Source of the DNA: an uncultured Lentisphaeraceae bacterium
Lineage (GTDB): Bacteria > Verrucomicrobiota > Kiritimatiellia > RFP12 > DVOR01
Direction of reading: 5' to 3'
DNA: 36,237 nt
NCBI GenBank assembly: GCA_949288955.1
Contig: CASEMS010000026.1
Location: 1 to 36,237, forward strand
Every line of letters begins with the position of its first letter. The stretch's first letter is position 1. This document shows positions 8,691-17,111 of this stretch, one piece after another. Made by a program: the position numbers and the translations under genes. The notes under the pieces were generated by a model that searched no databases, had not been told where the DNA came from, and worked only from the letters and a program-made list of their open reading frames with translations.

Positions 8691-8883
8691 TTATCGACAG
8701 CCTCTGAACAGGACGGGCCTCTCCCCGGCCCGTGTCGGCCCCGCCCGAACCTAGGCGACGCGCGGCTTTCGCGCCGATTGTGCGCCGTCCGAGGCGTCGG
8801 GAACGCGGGCCAAAAAGGCCGGAATCGCGCGCCGTTTTCCGGCGGCCTGCGATAAATCACGCCTTCGCAACGGATTAAAACGC

Positions 8884-8914
8884 TTGACAAGGCGGCACGG
8901 GGGGGGGGTAGAAT
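8884..8914 (+). promoter_or_regulatory. Sigma70-like promoter with a G10 tract in the spacer
   Basis: TTGACA at 8884-8889 matches the -35 consensus exactly, and TAGAAT at 8909-8914 is a good -10. The 19-base spacer ends in ten consecutive G bases (8899-8908) that abut the -10. The next gene starts 80 bases downstream with a GGAG ribosome-binding site at 8983-8986. A 19-base spacer is longer than optimal, so loss of two G bases would restore 17. The same design recurs at 19341 and 20169. Confidence 0.7.
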
Positions 8915-8994
8915 ATGCCACCGTTTTATTTGTCCGAACTGTGCCCGCCTGTTTGGGGGCGCGCGCAAGAGAGAGAAGAAACGGAGAAAAGAAC

Positions 8995-11900
8995 ATGTTT
9001 GCTCGTGTGAGACACACCGGCCTTTTGGCCCTGACAACCTTCCTCGCCGCCGCCTCCGTGGCGATGGCCGAGACCTTCACCGCCACGACCACCGGCCAGA
9101 CGGTGGACGCCATCGAGCGCGTGGCCTTGCCTTCGCGCCAGATTGACTTCTCGCCCAATTCCATGCTCATGGGCTACACGCTCGGCGGGCAGACCTTCGG
9201 CGCCGTGCCCCCGAGCCTCACGCTTACGAGCGTTACGCTCTACGACCTGACGGATCTGGGCACGGGCGGCACCTTGGGCGCGACCAGTCTGCCCACCGTC
9301 TCGCTCTACGGCAAACAAGGCACGGAGCTGCTGGGCACCGCCAACCGCACGGGCGCGGGCGAGCCCGTCCTCGTGCGCCTGGCCGATGGCTCGGAGGTCA
9401 GCCTCACGCCCGTAACCTACACCTTCGTGGAGAAGAATCTCACGCTGGATGGCACCGCGACCTATCGTCTGACGCTCAACGCCGCCGGTGTCACGCCCAC
9501 CCTCCCGCTCTTCACCAACGCCGCGACCGCAGGCGACTCCGGTTTCAACCTGACGGATGTCTCCGGCTGCGCGCCCTTCCTCGCCATCATGGGCGAGGTG
9601 ACCGTCACGGACGTGGCCCTTCGCGCCGAGGACGAGGCCTCCCTGTCGGCGTTGTTGGGCGCGGCCTCGTTCACGGATGATGCCTCCCGAATTGTTACGG
9701 TTACCTTGGCCGAGGGCGCGACGCTGACGCTTGACCGCACCATCGCGAACGCCACGCTGGTCTTCGAGGCCGAGGGCGCCGCCGCCGTCACCTTCGCTTC
9801 GACGGTCAACATGACTTGCCCCTTCGTCTTCCGCAACGCCGCGGGTGTGGCGGATGGCGTCATCACCCTCTCCGGACCGTGGGAGGACGTTTCGGCGAAT
9901 GACGGCAAGCAGATCTGGCAGCCCAAGTCCCTCGCCATCGATTGCGACGTGAACGTGGACTCGCCGTTGCCGCTCATCGCTAGCGGCTGGTTCCAGCAGA
10001 AGTCCGTCCGCGTCCTGCCCGGGCGCACCCTGCGCCTGACCCACGAGGCCGCCACCGCCGCGCGCCTCCCCATCGTCGCCCTCACCGCCCCCACCGCCAA
10101 CCTCGCCTTCGCCGACACGGAGAAGGCCGCGGCCTCGGCGGAGAAGCCCTCCATCCCCGAGAAGTACCTTCCCCTCTTCACCGGCACCTCCGGCACCATC
10201 ACGTTCGAGCGCCCCGTCAAGCTGAACAAGCCCACCGCCAGCCAACTCCCCGGCGAGGGCAGCTTCATCCGCATCGGCGCCCAAGGCAACGAGAACTACC
10301 AGATTGCCTTGGTGATGGAGGATACCTTCACCACCGGACTCTGGCGCACGCACCTGGGTGGCGTCAGCGGCCTTGCCACGCTTGAGCTGCGCAATGGCAC
10401 GGGCTCCGGCGTCTATGGCCTCTGCTTCGAGGGTAACGCGGTCTTCTCCCAGTGGGCCGGCGACTTTGACATGGCGGTCGGCGCGCAATGGGCCACCGAG
10501 TTCGTCGGTTCCTCCGCCACGCTCCTATTGGGCGACGGCGACACGGTGAACGGTGCCGCCACCACCACGATGCACGGCATCAAGGAGGGCGACGGCGCCG
10601 CCGACATCACCGTCAATTCCGACGCCACCCTCCTGCTCGACAAGATTGTCAGCCCCTTTGACAAAACGCAGGACGACTACGCCCTCTATCCCGCCGGCAA
10701 GCGTTCGCTGAAGGTCCAGGGCGGCACCGTTCGTGCCAAAGAGGGGGACATCACGATGGCCTTCGTGAATCCCGAGCCGCAGGCCGCCCCCATGGCCGTG
10801 GCCGAGATCCCCGGCATCGAGGTCGTCGGCTCCGCGCAGTTGCAGGCCGCCACGGGGGCCTCGCTGACGATTGACACGCTCAAGGGCGACGGCACCGTCT
10901 CCTTTGACGGCAATGTAACCATCGGTTCCGCGTTGGCCCAGGAGGGCAGCACGCTGACCTTTGACAATTATCCCCTCTCCGAAGGGGCGGCCACCTTGGA
11001 GGCCGTCTCCGGCACCGGCACCGTGATCTTCGGCAAGTTGGGCGCCGCCGGCACCACCGGCGTCCAGAAGGTCGCCGATGCCCTGGAGGCCGGCAACTTC
11101 ACCGGCACCCTCTCCTTCCTTGTCAAGACCGGCGAGTCTGCCGAGGAGGAGGACTACCTGGAGGTCGACTTCGCGGCCACCGACGTCCCGCGGCTCCCCT
11201 ACACCCTCGCCGTCCAGCCCGGGCAGATCCTCGTCATGCGTCTCGACCAGTACGTCGACGCCAAGATTGTCTGGCCCACGGACTGCTCCGACGTCAAACT
11301 CATCCTTGTCGAGGCCGGTCCTTTCGGCGGTGAGGCCACCCTCCCCGCCTGGCCTGAGGATGTTACCTTCGCGTTCCACCGCTACGACACCGGCTCCGAT
11401 AATATCCCCGGTTCCGCCTCCACCCATTCGCCCATCGCGAAGCCGGACTACGATTTCTCCGTCGATGTCAACCAAGGCACCGTCGACCTCACCTGGAAGG
11501 ATCCCGTCCTCACCGGCAAGGTCGCGTGGATTGACATGGAGTTCAACGGCGACTCCCGCAATTCCGGTTGGTATCGCCTTGGCGACGACGACCACAATGG
11601 TATGCTGTCCGGTTGGTCGGATGCGGAGAGCCAGGGCGCCGGTGAGTTGATTACGCGAGGCAGCGCCTTCAAGACCACGCACAATCCCCAGAGCGAAGGC
11701 CTCGACAACACGTACAAAGCTTACCTCTCTGACAAGACCTTCCGGCTTCCGGAAGAGCAATGGAGCATCGTTGCCCGTATTCAGGCTCCGGTGGGGATGG
11801 CTACCGACGTGGATTCGATGCTTCACTCCAATTCCGCGTTGTTGGCAATTGGCTCGAATTACCAGGCCCAGTCCACGGATGGCGTCTTGGTCTTGGCTAC

Positions 11901-14900
11901 CGGCGAACTCAAAGGCGATCGGCGGACCTCCGTCGGAATCTCCTCGGATATCGACACGCGCACAGACGAGTTGATTCTTTGGTTCATCCCCAGAAACGAC
12001 GGCGACAGCATGGTTCGTTTGGCCACGGCCAGGGTGCCGAATGTCACGGACTCGTGGCATCTGTTCACCATCACCTACGATAATGGGGTCGTCTCGATTT
12101 GGTTGGAAGAAAACCAACTGATGCGGTGTGTCCTTCCCCCCAACACCACGATTGGGTCCGGTCTCCAAATCGGTCAGACGATGGGCGGAACGAACCGGGA
12201 CGAGGGCATTTACAATACAATCCACGATATCGGTGACAACTGGACGATTGATGGATGCTTTGACTTCCTCCGTGTCTATCGTGGCATTCTCACGGAGTCT
12301 ACCCGTGAATCGCTTGTGCGCCAATACCCTTATGTCCACAAGGAAATCTTTGACCTCTTTACGACGCGTGACGTTCGCTATGTCCGCGAGTTGGATGGCG
12401 GCACGCAGTACTGGGTGGATAACGAGAACAAGCCTTGGACTCGCTACTACAAAGAAAATGACACGATATGGAGTTCCACTGGTAAGTACGCCGAGCCTGC
12501 GGAAGGCGCACTGGTCATTCTTGAGTGTGAATCCGACACGACCTTGTTGGTGAACACCACCAAGCATGACCAATTCCCCTCCGCGAACAGGACGTATGCC
12601 CAGTTGATTGTCAGGGGCGGTGGCATACTTGGAAACAAGTATGGCAAACTCACCATCAAGCCTTGCGAGGATTGGAAGACCGCCACGACGACGGAGGACG
12701 GTGAGTACACCTATGGCCGCCTCATCTTCTCTGGTGGCGCGGGGGAGCGCGTCTCCCAACACGCTAACGGTGATGAAAATGGGGAGGGTACGGACGCTGT
12801 CTACACATGGAACAATGCGGTGTTCTGGGCCTCGGTGGTGGACTTCTCCCGTGCGGGCTTCTCGTTCAAGGAGGAGCGGCATGTGGAGATGCGTGTGGAC
12901 ACCGAAACGGAGGGGAGCACCTTCTTCCGTGGCGTGGAGGATGAGTTGATGTTCGTCCGCCAGCTGACGGGGACGGTGAGCGGCACGGGTTATTTCGACA
13001 GGAACGACGACGCCATCGATGCGGCCTATGGGCAGAACTCCGAGTTCGTCTGGGTGCCGGGCTATAACGGCCTCAACCCCTGGAAGGTCGACGACGTGAC
13101 GCGCGAATACAACGACACGAACGGCGACGGCACCTGCGACGGCACTGAGATCGTCGACAGAGGCAACGGCGTGTTGCTTCCGCAGGAGGGGCTTTTCGTC
13201 CGTTGCATGAAGGTGCCCGGCACGCTCTACCTGGAGCAGCACGTCGATTCCGAGGTCCCGGAGAACGGCGCGCTCTCCAAGCAGAAGTGGTATCGCTACG
13301 GCTATCATGGCGACACGGCGGCGGAATCTCCGTGGAACCTGGCGCCTGAAGAGGCGAAGGAAGGGGACTTCGAGAAGGCCGTCGTGCTCAAGATCCGTCT
13401 TGAGGACGGCCAGACCAAGACCTTGCGCGTGGATCAGGCGACCACCCTCCAAGAGCTGATCGTCGAGGAGCCCGCAGAGAAGTACAATCCCACCGACGCG
13501 GACGAGGGGCTTGTGCTCCTGCCTGCCGCCGACGGCACGCGCCTGACCGTGACGGAGGCCGTGACGACGGCGCGTCGTCTGGATGTGTATGACCCGAACG
13601 CCCTCTCCACCGAGACGGGCGGCACCGGCGCCGATGCCATTTTGCTCCGCCCCAAGACGGAAGAGGTCGTGGACGTGGCGACCGGCGAGACCACCACCGT
13701 TGTTACCGGCGGTACGCTCCTCCATGGCGTGAACCAGGGCGCCTATGTGGTCGGCAACTCCACCATCAACCATCCGCTGGACGGTTCCTCTATCGCCCGA
13801 ATCGAGAGTGAGAAGGCTATTACCTTCACGGCGGCGCAGGATCTCTCGGCGACGACGTTGGCGGCGGCCGATGAGGCGATTGTGGAGCAGGTGGGCGCGG
13901 CCAATGGCTTCGTCGCGAAGGCGATGGCGTTGGCCCAAGGGAGCCGCTTCCGCTTCGCCTCCTCGGCGGCGACGGTCGATGAGGGGATCACCTTCCTCGG
14001 CGCGGCGACGCTGGAGGGCACGGGCACGGCGGCGACGCTGACCCCCAATGCGGGGCTCGTGGCGGGTGAGGTTGAGTCTGCCAAGGCGATTCTGGACGCG
14101 AAGGAGAGCGCGTCCTGGAAGCTCCTGAACCGCGAGGTCGGCGGTCTGCCGCTGACGAAGGTTGGCGCGGGCGTGGCGGACATCGCCACCGACCTGCCGC
14201 CGAACGCGGGCTTCGTGGACGTCCAGGCGGGCACGCTCCGTGTGGCCACGGGCCTCGCGGGCGAGGGCCAGGCCGTCGGCCGGGCCAGCCTGAACGTGGC
14301 GCAGGGCGCGAGGCTCGCCCCGACCTCCGGCACCATCGCGGATGACGTGCTGGCGGAGATCCCCGCCGGGCAGACTGTCTCCGGCCTGGGCCGCATCGAC
14401 GGCATCCTCCGCCTGGAGCAGGACGCCACGCTCGACGCCACCACCGTGACGGACGCCCTCTCCCTCTCCGTCGGCAGCGTGCAGACCGATGGCAAGGAGG
14501 CGCTGGCGGACGTGGCCGTCGCCCTGCCGGAGAAGACCCACGAGGGCCTCGTCTTCCTCCGTTCGGACGAGACGATGCTGAACTGGGCGGCCCGCGCCCG
14601 CCTGTGGGCGACCGACCCGACCCCGACCCGCTGGGAGGTGCTCCTGCGCTACCGCCCCGACCCCGATGCGCCCGAGGGCACCGACTATCTCGTCGGCGTG
14701 CCCGGCCTGGACGTGCCGGTCTTCCCGGACGACGAGCCGCAGCCCGGCGAGGGCGAGAACGCGTGGCCCGAGGGCGACGACGTGGCCGGCGAGGTGACCG
14801 ACCAGGTGCAGGGCGGCGGCCAAATCGCCGGCGGCTCCGAGGGTTTCACCCAGGCCGCGACCAAGCGCCTGACGGCCTCCGACATCGCCAACGCCTACCG

Positions 14901-15360
14901 TTGCTTCAAGGACGTCTGGGCGCTCTCCCCCCGCACGAAGGATCAGACGAGCGAGGACTACGCCACCGTCGACCTGCTGATGGCCTATGAGTTCGGCATC
15001 TCCCGCATGGCGTTGGTCACGGACGGCGGCACGGAGCAGGTGCTGGTGGAGGTGACGCTCCGCAACGTCCTCGGTTCCACCCCCGCCTTCGCCGGCCGCG
15101 ACCTCCAGGGCGTGGACACCCACAAGCCCTCCTTCGCCGATGGCGTCTCCTTCACGCTCGTCGGCCCCGAGGGCAAGACCTTTACGGCAACGGAGATCGA
15201 CGCGGCGAAGGCCGACGCCCTCGGCTTCGCCACCGCGCTCTCCACCCAGGAGACCGCCCGTTGGTTCCTCATCCCCTACACGGAGGCGAACTTCCCCGCC
15301 GGGAAGGCCATGACGATTGACGTCCGCGTCGCGAAGGAGACGGCGGCGTCGGACGACTGA
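8995..15360 (+). CDS. Giant secreted mosaic protein with LamG-like domain and beta-strand repeats
   Basis: A 2121-residue protein with a clear Sec signal peptide (MFARVRHTGLLALTTFLAAA.., cleavage probably after AMA near residue 23). ATG 8995 is chosen because GGAG lies 8 bases upstream and the signal peptide begins there, although the frame is open further upstream. Residues 25 to about 840 are Thr/Ala/Val-rich and look like beta-solenoid. Residues ~843-1117 resemble a concanavalin-like LamG/LamGL domain (WIDMEFNGDSRNSGW, WSIVARIQ, WHLFTITYDNGVVSIWL, FDFLRVYRGIL). Further beta repeats follow, including a PATR-like unit (PLTKVGAGVADIA..DVQAGTLRV). The C-terminal ~230 residues form a separate domain I do not recognise. 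There is no PEP-CTERM tail and no autotransporter barrel, so the anchoring mode is unknown. Bases ~11540-12980 are visibly richer in A/T than the flanks. It is probably an adhesin or matrix-type surface protein; its ligand cannot be inferred. Confidence 0.8.
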   Translation: MFARVRHTGLLALTTFLAAASVAMAETFTATTTGQTVDAIERVALPSRQIDFSPNSMLMGYTLGGQTFGAVPPSLTLTSVTLYDLTDLGTGGTLGATSLPTVSLYGKQGTELLGTANRTGAGEPVLVRLADGSEVSLTPVTYTFVEKNLTLDGTATYRLTLNAAGVTPTLPLFTNAATAGDSGFNLTDVSGCAPFLAIMGEVTVTDVALRAEDEASLSALLGAASFTDDASRIVTVTLAEGATLTLDRTIANATLVFEAEGAAAVTFASTVNMTCPFVFRNAAGVADGVITLSGPWEDVSANDGKQIWQPKSLAIDCDVNVDSPLPLIASGWFQQKSVRVLPGRTLRLTHEAATAARLPIVALTAPTANLAFADTEKAAASAEKPSIPEKYLPLFTGTSGTITFERPVKLNKPTASQLPGEGSFIRIGAQGNENYQIALVMEDTFTTGLWRTHLGGVSGLATLELRNGTGSGVYGLCFEGNAVFSQWAGDFDMAVGAQWATEFVGSSATLLLGDGDTVNGAATTTMHGIKEGDGAADITVNSDATLLLDKIVSPFDKTQDDYALYPAGKRSLKVQGGTVRAKEGDITMAFVNPEPQAAPMAVAEIPGIEVVGSAQLQAATGASLTIDTLKGDGTVSFDGNVTIGSALAQEGSTLTFDNYPLSEGAATLEAVSGTGTVIFGKLGAAGTTGVQKVADALEAGNFTGTLSFLVKTGESAEEEDYLEVDFAATDVPRLPYTLAVQPGQILVMRLDQYVDAKIVWPTDCSDVKLILVEAGPFGGEATLPAWPEDVTFAFHRYDTGSDNIPGSASTHSPIAKPDYDFSVDVNQGTVDLTWKDPVLTGKVAWIDMEFNGDSRNSGWYRLGDDDHNGMLSGWSDAESQGAGELITRGSAFKTTHNPQSEGLDNTYKAYLSDKTFRLPEEQWSIVARIQAPVGMATDVDSMLHSNSALLAIGSNYQAQSTDGVLVLATGELKGDRRTSVGISSDIDTRTDELILWFIPRNDGDSMVRLATARVPNVTDSWHLFTITYDNGVVSIWLEENQLMRCVLPPNTTIGSGLQIGQTMGGTNRDEGIYNTIHDIGDNWTIDGCFDFLRVYRGILTESTRESLVRQYPYVHKEIFDLFTTRDVRYVRELDGGTQYWVDNENKPWTRYYKENDTIWSSTGKYAEPAEGALVILECESDTTLLVNTTKHDQFPSANRTYAQLIVRGGGILGNKYGKLTIKPCEDWKTATTTEDGEYTYGRLIFSGGAGERVSQHANGDENGEGTDAVYTWNNAVFWASVVDFSRAGFSFKEERHVEMRVDTETEGSTFFRGVEDELMFVRQLTGTVSGTGYFDRNDDAIDAAYGQNSEFVWVPGYNGLNPWKVDDVTREYNDTNGDGTCDGTEIVDRGNGVLLPQEGLFVRCMKVPGTLYLEQHVDSEVPENGALSKQKWYRYGYHGDTAAESPWNLAPEEAKEGDFEKAVVLKIRLEDGQTKTLRVDQATTLQELIVEEPAEKYNPTDADEGLVLLPAADGTRLTVTEAVTTARRLDVYDPNALSTETGGTGADAILLRPKTEEVVDVATGETTTVVTGGTLLHGVNQGAYVVGNSTINHPLDGSSIARIESEKAITFTAAQDLSATTLAAADEAIVEQVGAANGFVAKAMALAQGSRFRFASSAATVDEGITFLGAATLEGTGTAATLTPNAGLVAGEVESAKAILDAKESASWKLLNREVGGLPLTKVGAGVADIATDLPPNAGFVDVQAGTLRVATGLAGEGQAVGRASLNVAQGARLAPTSGTIADDVLAEIPAGQTVSGLGRIDGILRLEQDATLDATTVTDALSLSVGSVQTDGKEALADVAVALPEKTHEGLVFLRSDETMLNWAARARLWATDPTPTRWEVLLRYRPDPDAPEGTDYLVGVPGLDVPVFPDDEPQPGEGENAWPEGDDVAGEVTDQVQGGGQIAGGSEGFTQAATKRLTASDIANAYRCFKDVWALSPRTKDQTSEDYATVDLLMAYEFGISRMALVTDGGTEQVLVEVTLRNVLGSTPAFAGRDLQGVDTHKPSFADGVSFTLVGPEGKTFTATEIDAAKADALGFATALSTQETARWFLIPYTEANFPAGKAMTIDVRVAKETAASDD

Positions 15361-15384
15361 CACGTTTCATCACACGACACACCT

Positions 15385-15416
15385 GGCCCCGGAGAGCATT
15401 GCTCCCGGGGCCTTTT
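15385..15416 (+). terminator. Rho-independent terminator after the first giant gene
   Basis: GGCCCCGGAGAGC pairs with GCTCCCGGGGCC across a three-base loop, with one extra A in the left arm, and is followed by TTTT. It lies 24 bases after the stop codon at 15360 and closes a single-gene transcript. Confidence 0.85.
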
Positions 15417-15462
15417 CGTTATCCCTCACCGGGGATGTCTCCCGCGAAGACGCCATCGTGCC

Positions 15463-15517
15463 GGGACACGTCGGCGCTAACGCCGGGCACTCCGTGCCCT
15501 CCCGCGCCGAGTGTCCC
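15463..15517. repeat. Nested inverted repeat (hairpin within hairpin)
   Basis: The outer arms are GGGACAC-G-TCGGCGC (15463-15477) and GCGCCGA-GTGTCCC (15504-15517). They are fully complementary apart from one bulged G. Inside them sits a second perfect stem, GGGCAC (15485-15490) with GTGCCC (15494-15499), around TCC. It could fold as structured RNA or as a cruciform. It has no U-tract, so it is not a standard terminator. Confidence 0.6.
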
Positions 15518-15576
15518 GCCTCTTTCGCGCCAAGTCCTTTGTGTGCCGACCCCCTCTGCATTCGGTGGGCGCGGCC

Positions 15577-15677
15577 AATCAGCGAATCAGCGAATCAGCC
15601 AATCAGCCAACCTGCCGACCGTCCCTGTGCTCGCGGGGCGCGGCCAATCAGCCAATCAGCGAATCAGCCAATCAGCC
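15577..15677. repeat. Two clusters of four tandem AATCAGC(C/G) octamers
   Basis: Four contiguous octamers AATCAGCG/AATCAGCC occupy 15577-15608, and four more occupy 15646-15677. Each cluster is preceded by GCGCGGCC. The 37 bases between them are unrelated. The clusters end 15 bases before the -35 region of metY, so they could be operator-like sites or simply a short tandem repeat. I see no gene between 15361 and 15778. Confidence 0.7.
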
Positions 15678-15691
15678 GCCGCGCCCCGCAT

Positions 15692-15715
15692 TTGCGGGCG
15701 CGGATGTGCTATAAT
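15692..15715 (+). promoter_or_regulatory. Extended -10 promoter of metY
   Basis: TGC-TATAAT (15707-15715) is a perfect extended -10. The nearest -35-like element, TTGCGG at 15692-15697, lies only 12 bases upstream, so the extended -10 probably does most of the work. The leader to the ATG at 15779 is about 55-60 bases, and I see no SAM riboswitch in it. Confidence 0.7.
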
Positions 15716-15778
15716 GATGGGCATTTGCGGGACGCCTTGGCGCGGGCCCGCCACACCTAAGCAGAAGGAGCCCACAGA

Positions 15779-17053
15779 ATGAAGTTCGAGACCAAATGCG
15801 TGCAAGCCGGGTGGGACCCGAAGAACGGCGAGGCGCGCGTCCTGCCCATCTATCAGAGCACCACCTTCAAGTTCGACTCCGCCCAGCACGTGGCCGATCT
15901 CTTCGACCTCAAGGTGGGTGGGCACTTCTACACCCGCCTGAGCAACCCGACGCTCGACTACGTGGAGCGGCGCATCGCGGCCCTCGAGGGCGGCGTGGGC
16001 GCCATGCTCACCAGCGCCGGCCAGGCCGCGAGCATGATCGCGCTGCTCACCGTGGCGCACGCGGGCGATCACATCGTCTCCAGCTCCGAGATCTACGGCG
16101 GCACGGTCAACCTCTTCGGCGTTACCTTGGAGAAGCTGGGCATCCAGTTCACTTGGGTCCATCCCGACGCCTCCGACGCGGAGATCGAGGCGGCCATCCG
16201 CCCGAACACCAAGGCCATCTTCGGCGAGACGCTCGCCAACCCCGCCCTCTCCGTCCTGGACGTGGAGCGCTGGGCCAAGGTGGCGCACAAGAACGGCCTG
16301 CCCCTGATCCTCGACAACACCTTCCCCACGCCCTACCTCTGCCGTCCCTTCGAGTGGGGCGCGGACATCGTGGTCCACGCCAGCACGAAGTACCTCGACG
16401 GCCACGCGGTGAGCCTCGGCGGCATCATCGTCGACAGCGGGAACTTCGACTGGGCCGCCTCGGGGCGCTTCGCGGACTTCACGGAGCCCGACCCCTCCTA
16501 CCACGGCCTGGTCTACACGCAGGCCTTCGGCAAGCTGGCCTACATCGTCAAGGCCCGCGCCCAGCTGATGCGCGACATGGGCGCCCAGGCGGCCCCCTTC
16601 AACGCCTTCCTGCTGAACCTCGGCATGGAGACGCTGCCCCTGCGCATGGCCCGCCACAGCGAGAACGCCCTCAAGGTGGCCGAGTGGCTCACCAACAACC
16701 CGCACGTCCGCAACGTCCGCTACCCCGGCCTGAAGGGCGACAAGTACTATGCCCTCGCGCAGAAGTACCTGCCGCAGGGCGCCTCCGGCGTCGTTACCTT
16801 CGAGGTCGACGGCTCCCGCGCGGACACCCAGCGCCTGATGGACTGCCTGAAGCTGGCGAAGATCGTCGTGCACGTGGCCGACGCGCGCACCTGCGTGCTC
16901 CACCCCGCGAGCATGACCCACCGCCAGCTCACCGACGAGCAGCTCGTCGCCGCCGGCATCTCCCCCACCACCGTCCGCTTCTCCTGCGGCATCGAGCACA
17001 TCGACGACATCCTCGAAGACCTCGACCAGGCCTTCAAGGCTGCCTTCAAGTAA
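15779..17053 (+). CDS. metY: O-acetylhomoserine sulfhydrylase (Cys/Met metabolism PLP enzyme)
   Basis: A 424-residue fold-type-I PLP enzyme of the cystathionine gamma-synthase family. It most likely makes homocysteine from O-acetylhomoserine and sulfide. Family motifs include LPIYQSTTF, the N-terminal active-site YTRLSNPT, SAGQAASMIAL, LILDNTFPTPYLCRPFEWGAD, and the Schiff-base lysine in HASTKYLDGH (Lys204). The length and the long insertion after the lysine (FADFTEPDPSYHGLVY) fit MetY-type enzymes better than the shorter MetB/MetC types. AAGGAG sits 8 bases before ATG 15779. The gene has its own extended -10 promoter, and the lipoprotein gene follows after 58 bases. Sulfhydrylase versus transsulfuration activity cannot be settled by sequence alone. 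Confidence 0.9.
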   Translation: MKFETKCVQAGWDPKNGEARVLPIYQSTTFKFDSAQHVADLFDLKVGGHFYTRLSNPTLDYVERRIAALEGGVGAMLTSAGQAASMIALLTVAHAGDHIVSSSEIYGGTVNLFGVTLEKLGIQFTWVHPDASDAEIEAAIRPNTKAIFGETLANPALSVLDVERWAKVAHKNGLPLILDNTFPTPYLCRPFEWGADIVVHASTKYLDGHAVSLGGIIVDSGNFDWAASGRFADFTEPDPSYHGLVYTQAFGKLAYIVKARAQLMRDMGAQAAPFNAFLLNLGMETLPLRMARHSENALKVAEWLTNNPHVRNVRYPGLKGDKYYALAQKYLPQGASGVVTFEVDGSRADTQRLMDCLKLAKIVVHVADARTCVLHPASMTHRQLTDEQLVAAGISPTTVRFSCGIEHIDDILEDLDQAFKAAFK

Positions 17054-17111
17054 GCGCGGGACGCGCCCCGGCGCGGCGGACAAGCCCCAGCGAGAAAGGT
17101 TGCCAAGCCCT

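Noticed and set aside
8688..8698. DnaA box (TTATCGACA, also at 19244-19252)
   Set aside because: It differs from TTATCCACA at one position, occurs singly as the fixed tail of a dispersed repeat, and there is no dnaA, dnaN or cluster of boxes nearby.
10525..15363. Very long open frame on the minus strand opposite the first giant gene
   Set aside because: It is antisense to a well-supported secreted protein, is rich in Arg/Gly/Val, and has no recognisable domain or ribosome-binding site. Long antisense frames are expected in high-GC DNA. The same applies to the long minus-strand frames opposite 3422-6163 and 20245-25740.
15577..15677. CRISPR-like or iteron origin from the AATCAGC octamers
   Set aside because: Units are only eight bases and contiguous, there is one short gap, no cas or replication gene is adjacent, and no AT-rich unwinding region is seen.
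15716..15778. SAM riboswitch in the metY leader
   Set aside because: The leader is too short and shows none of the paired core expected for SAM-I or SAM-II.
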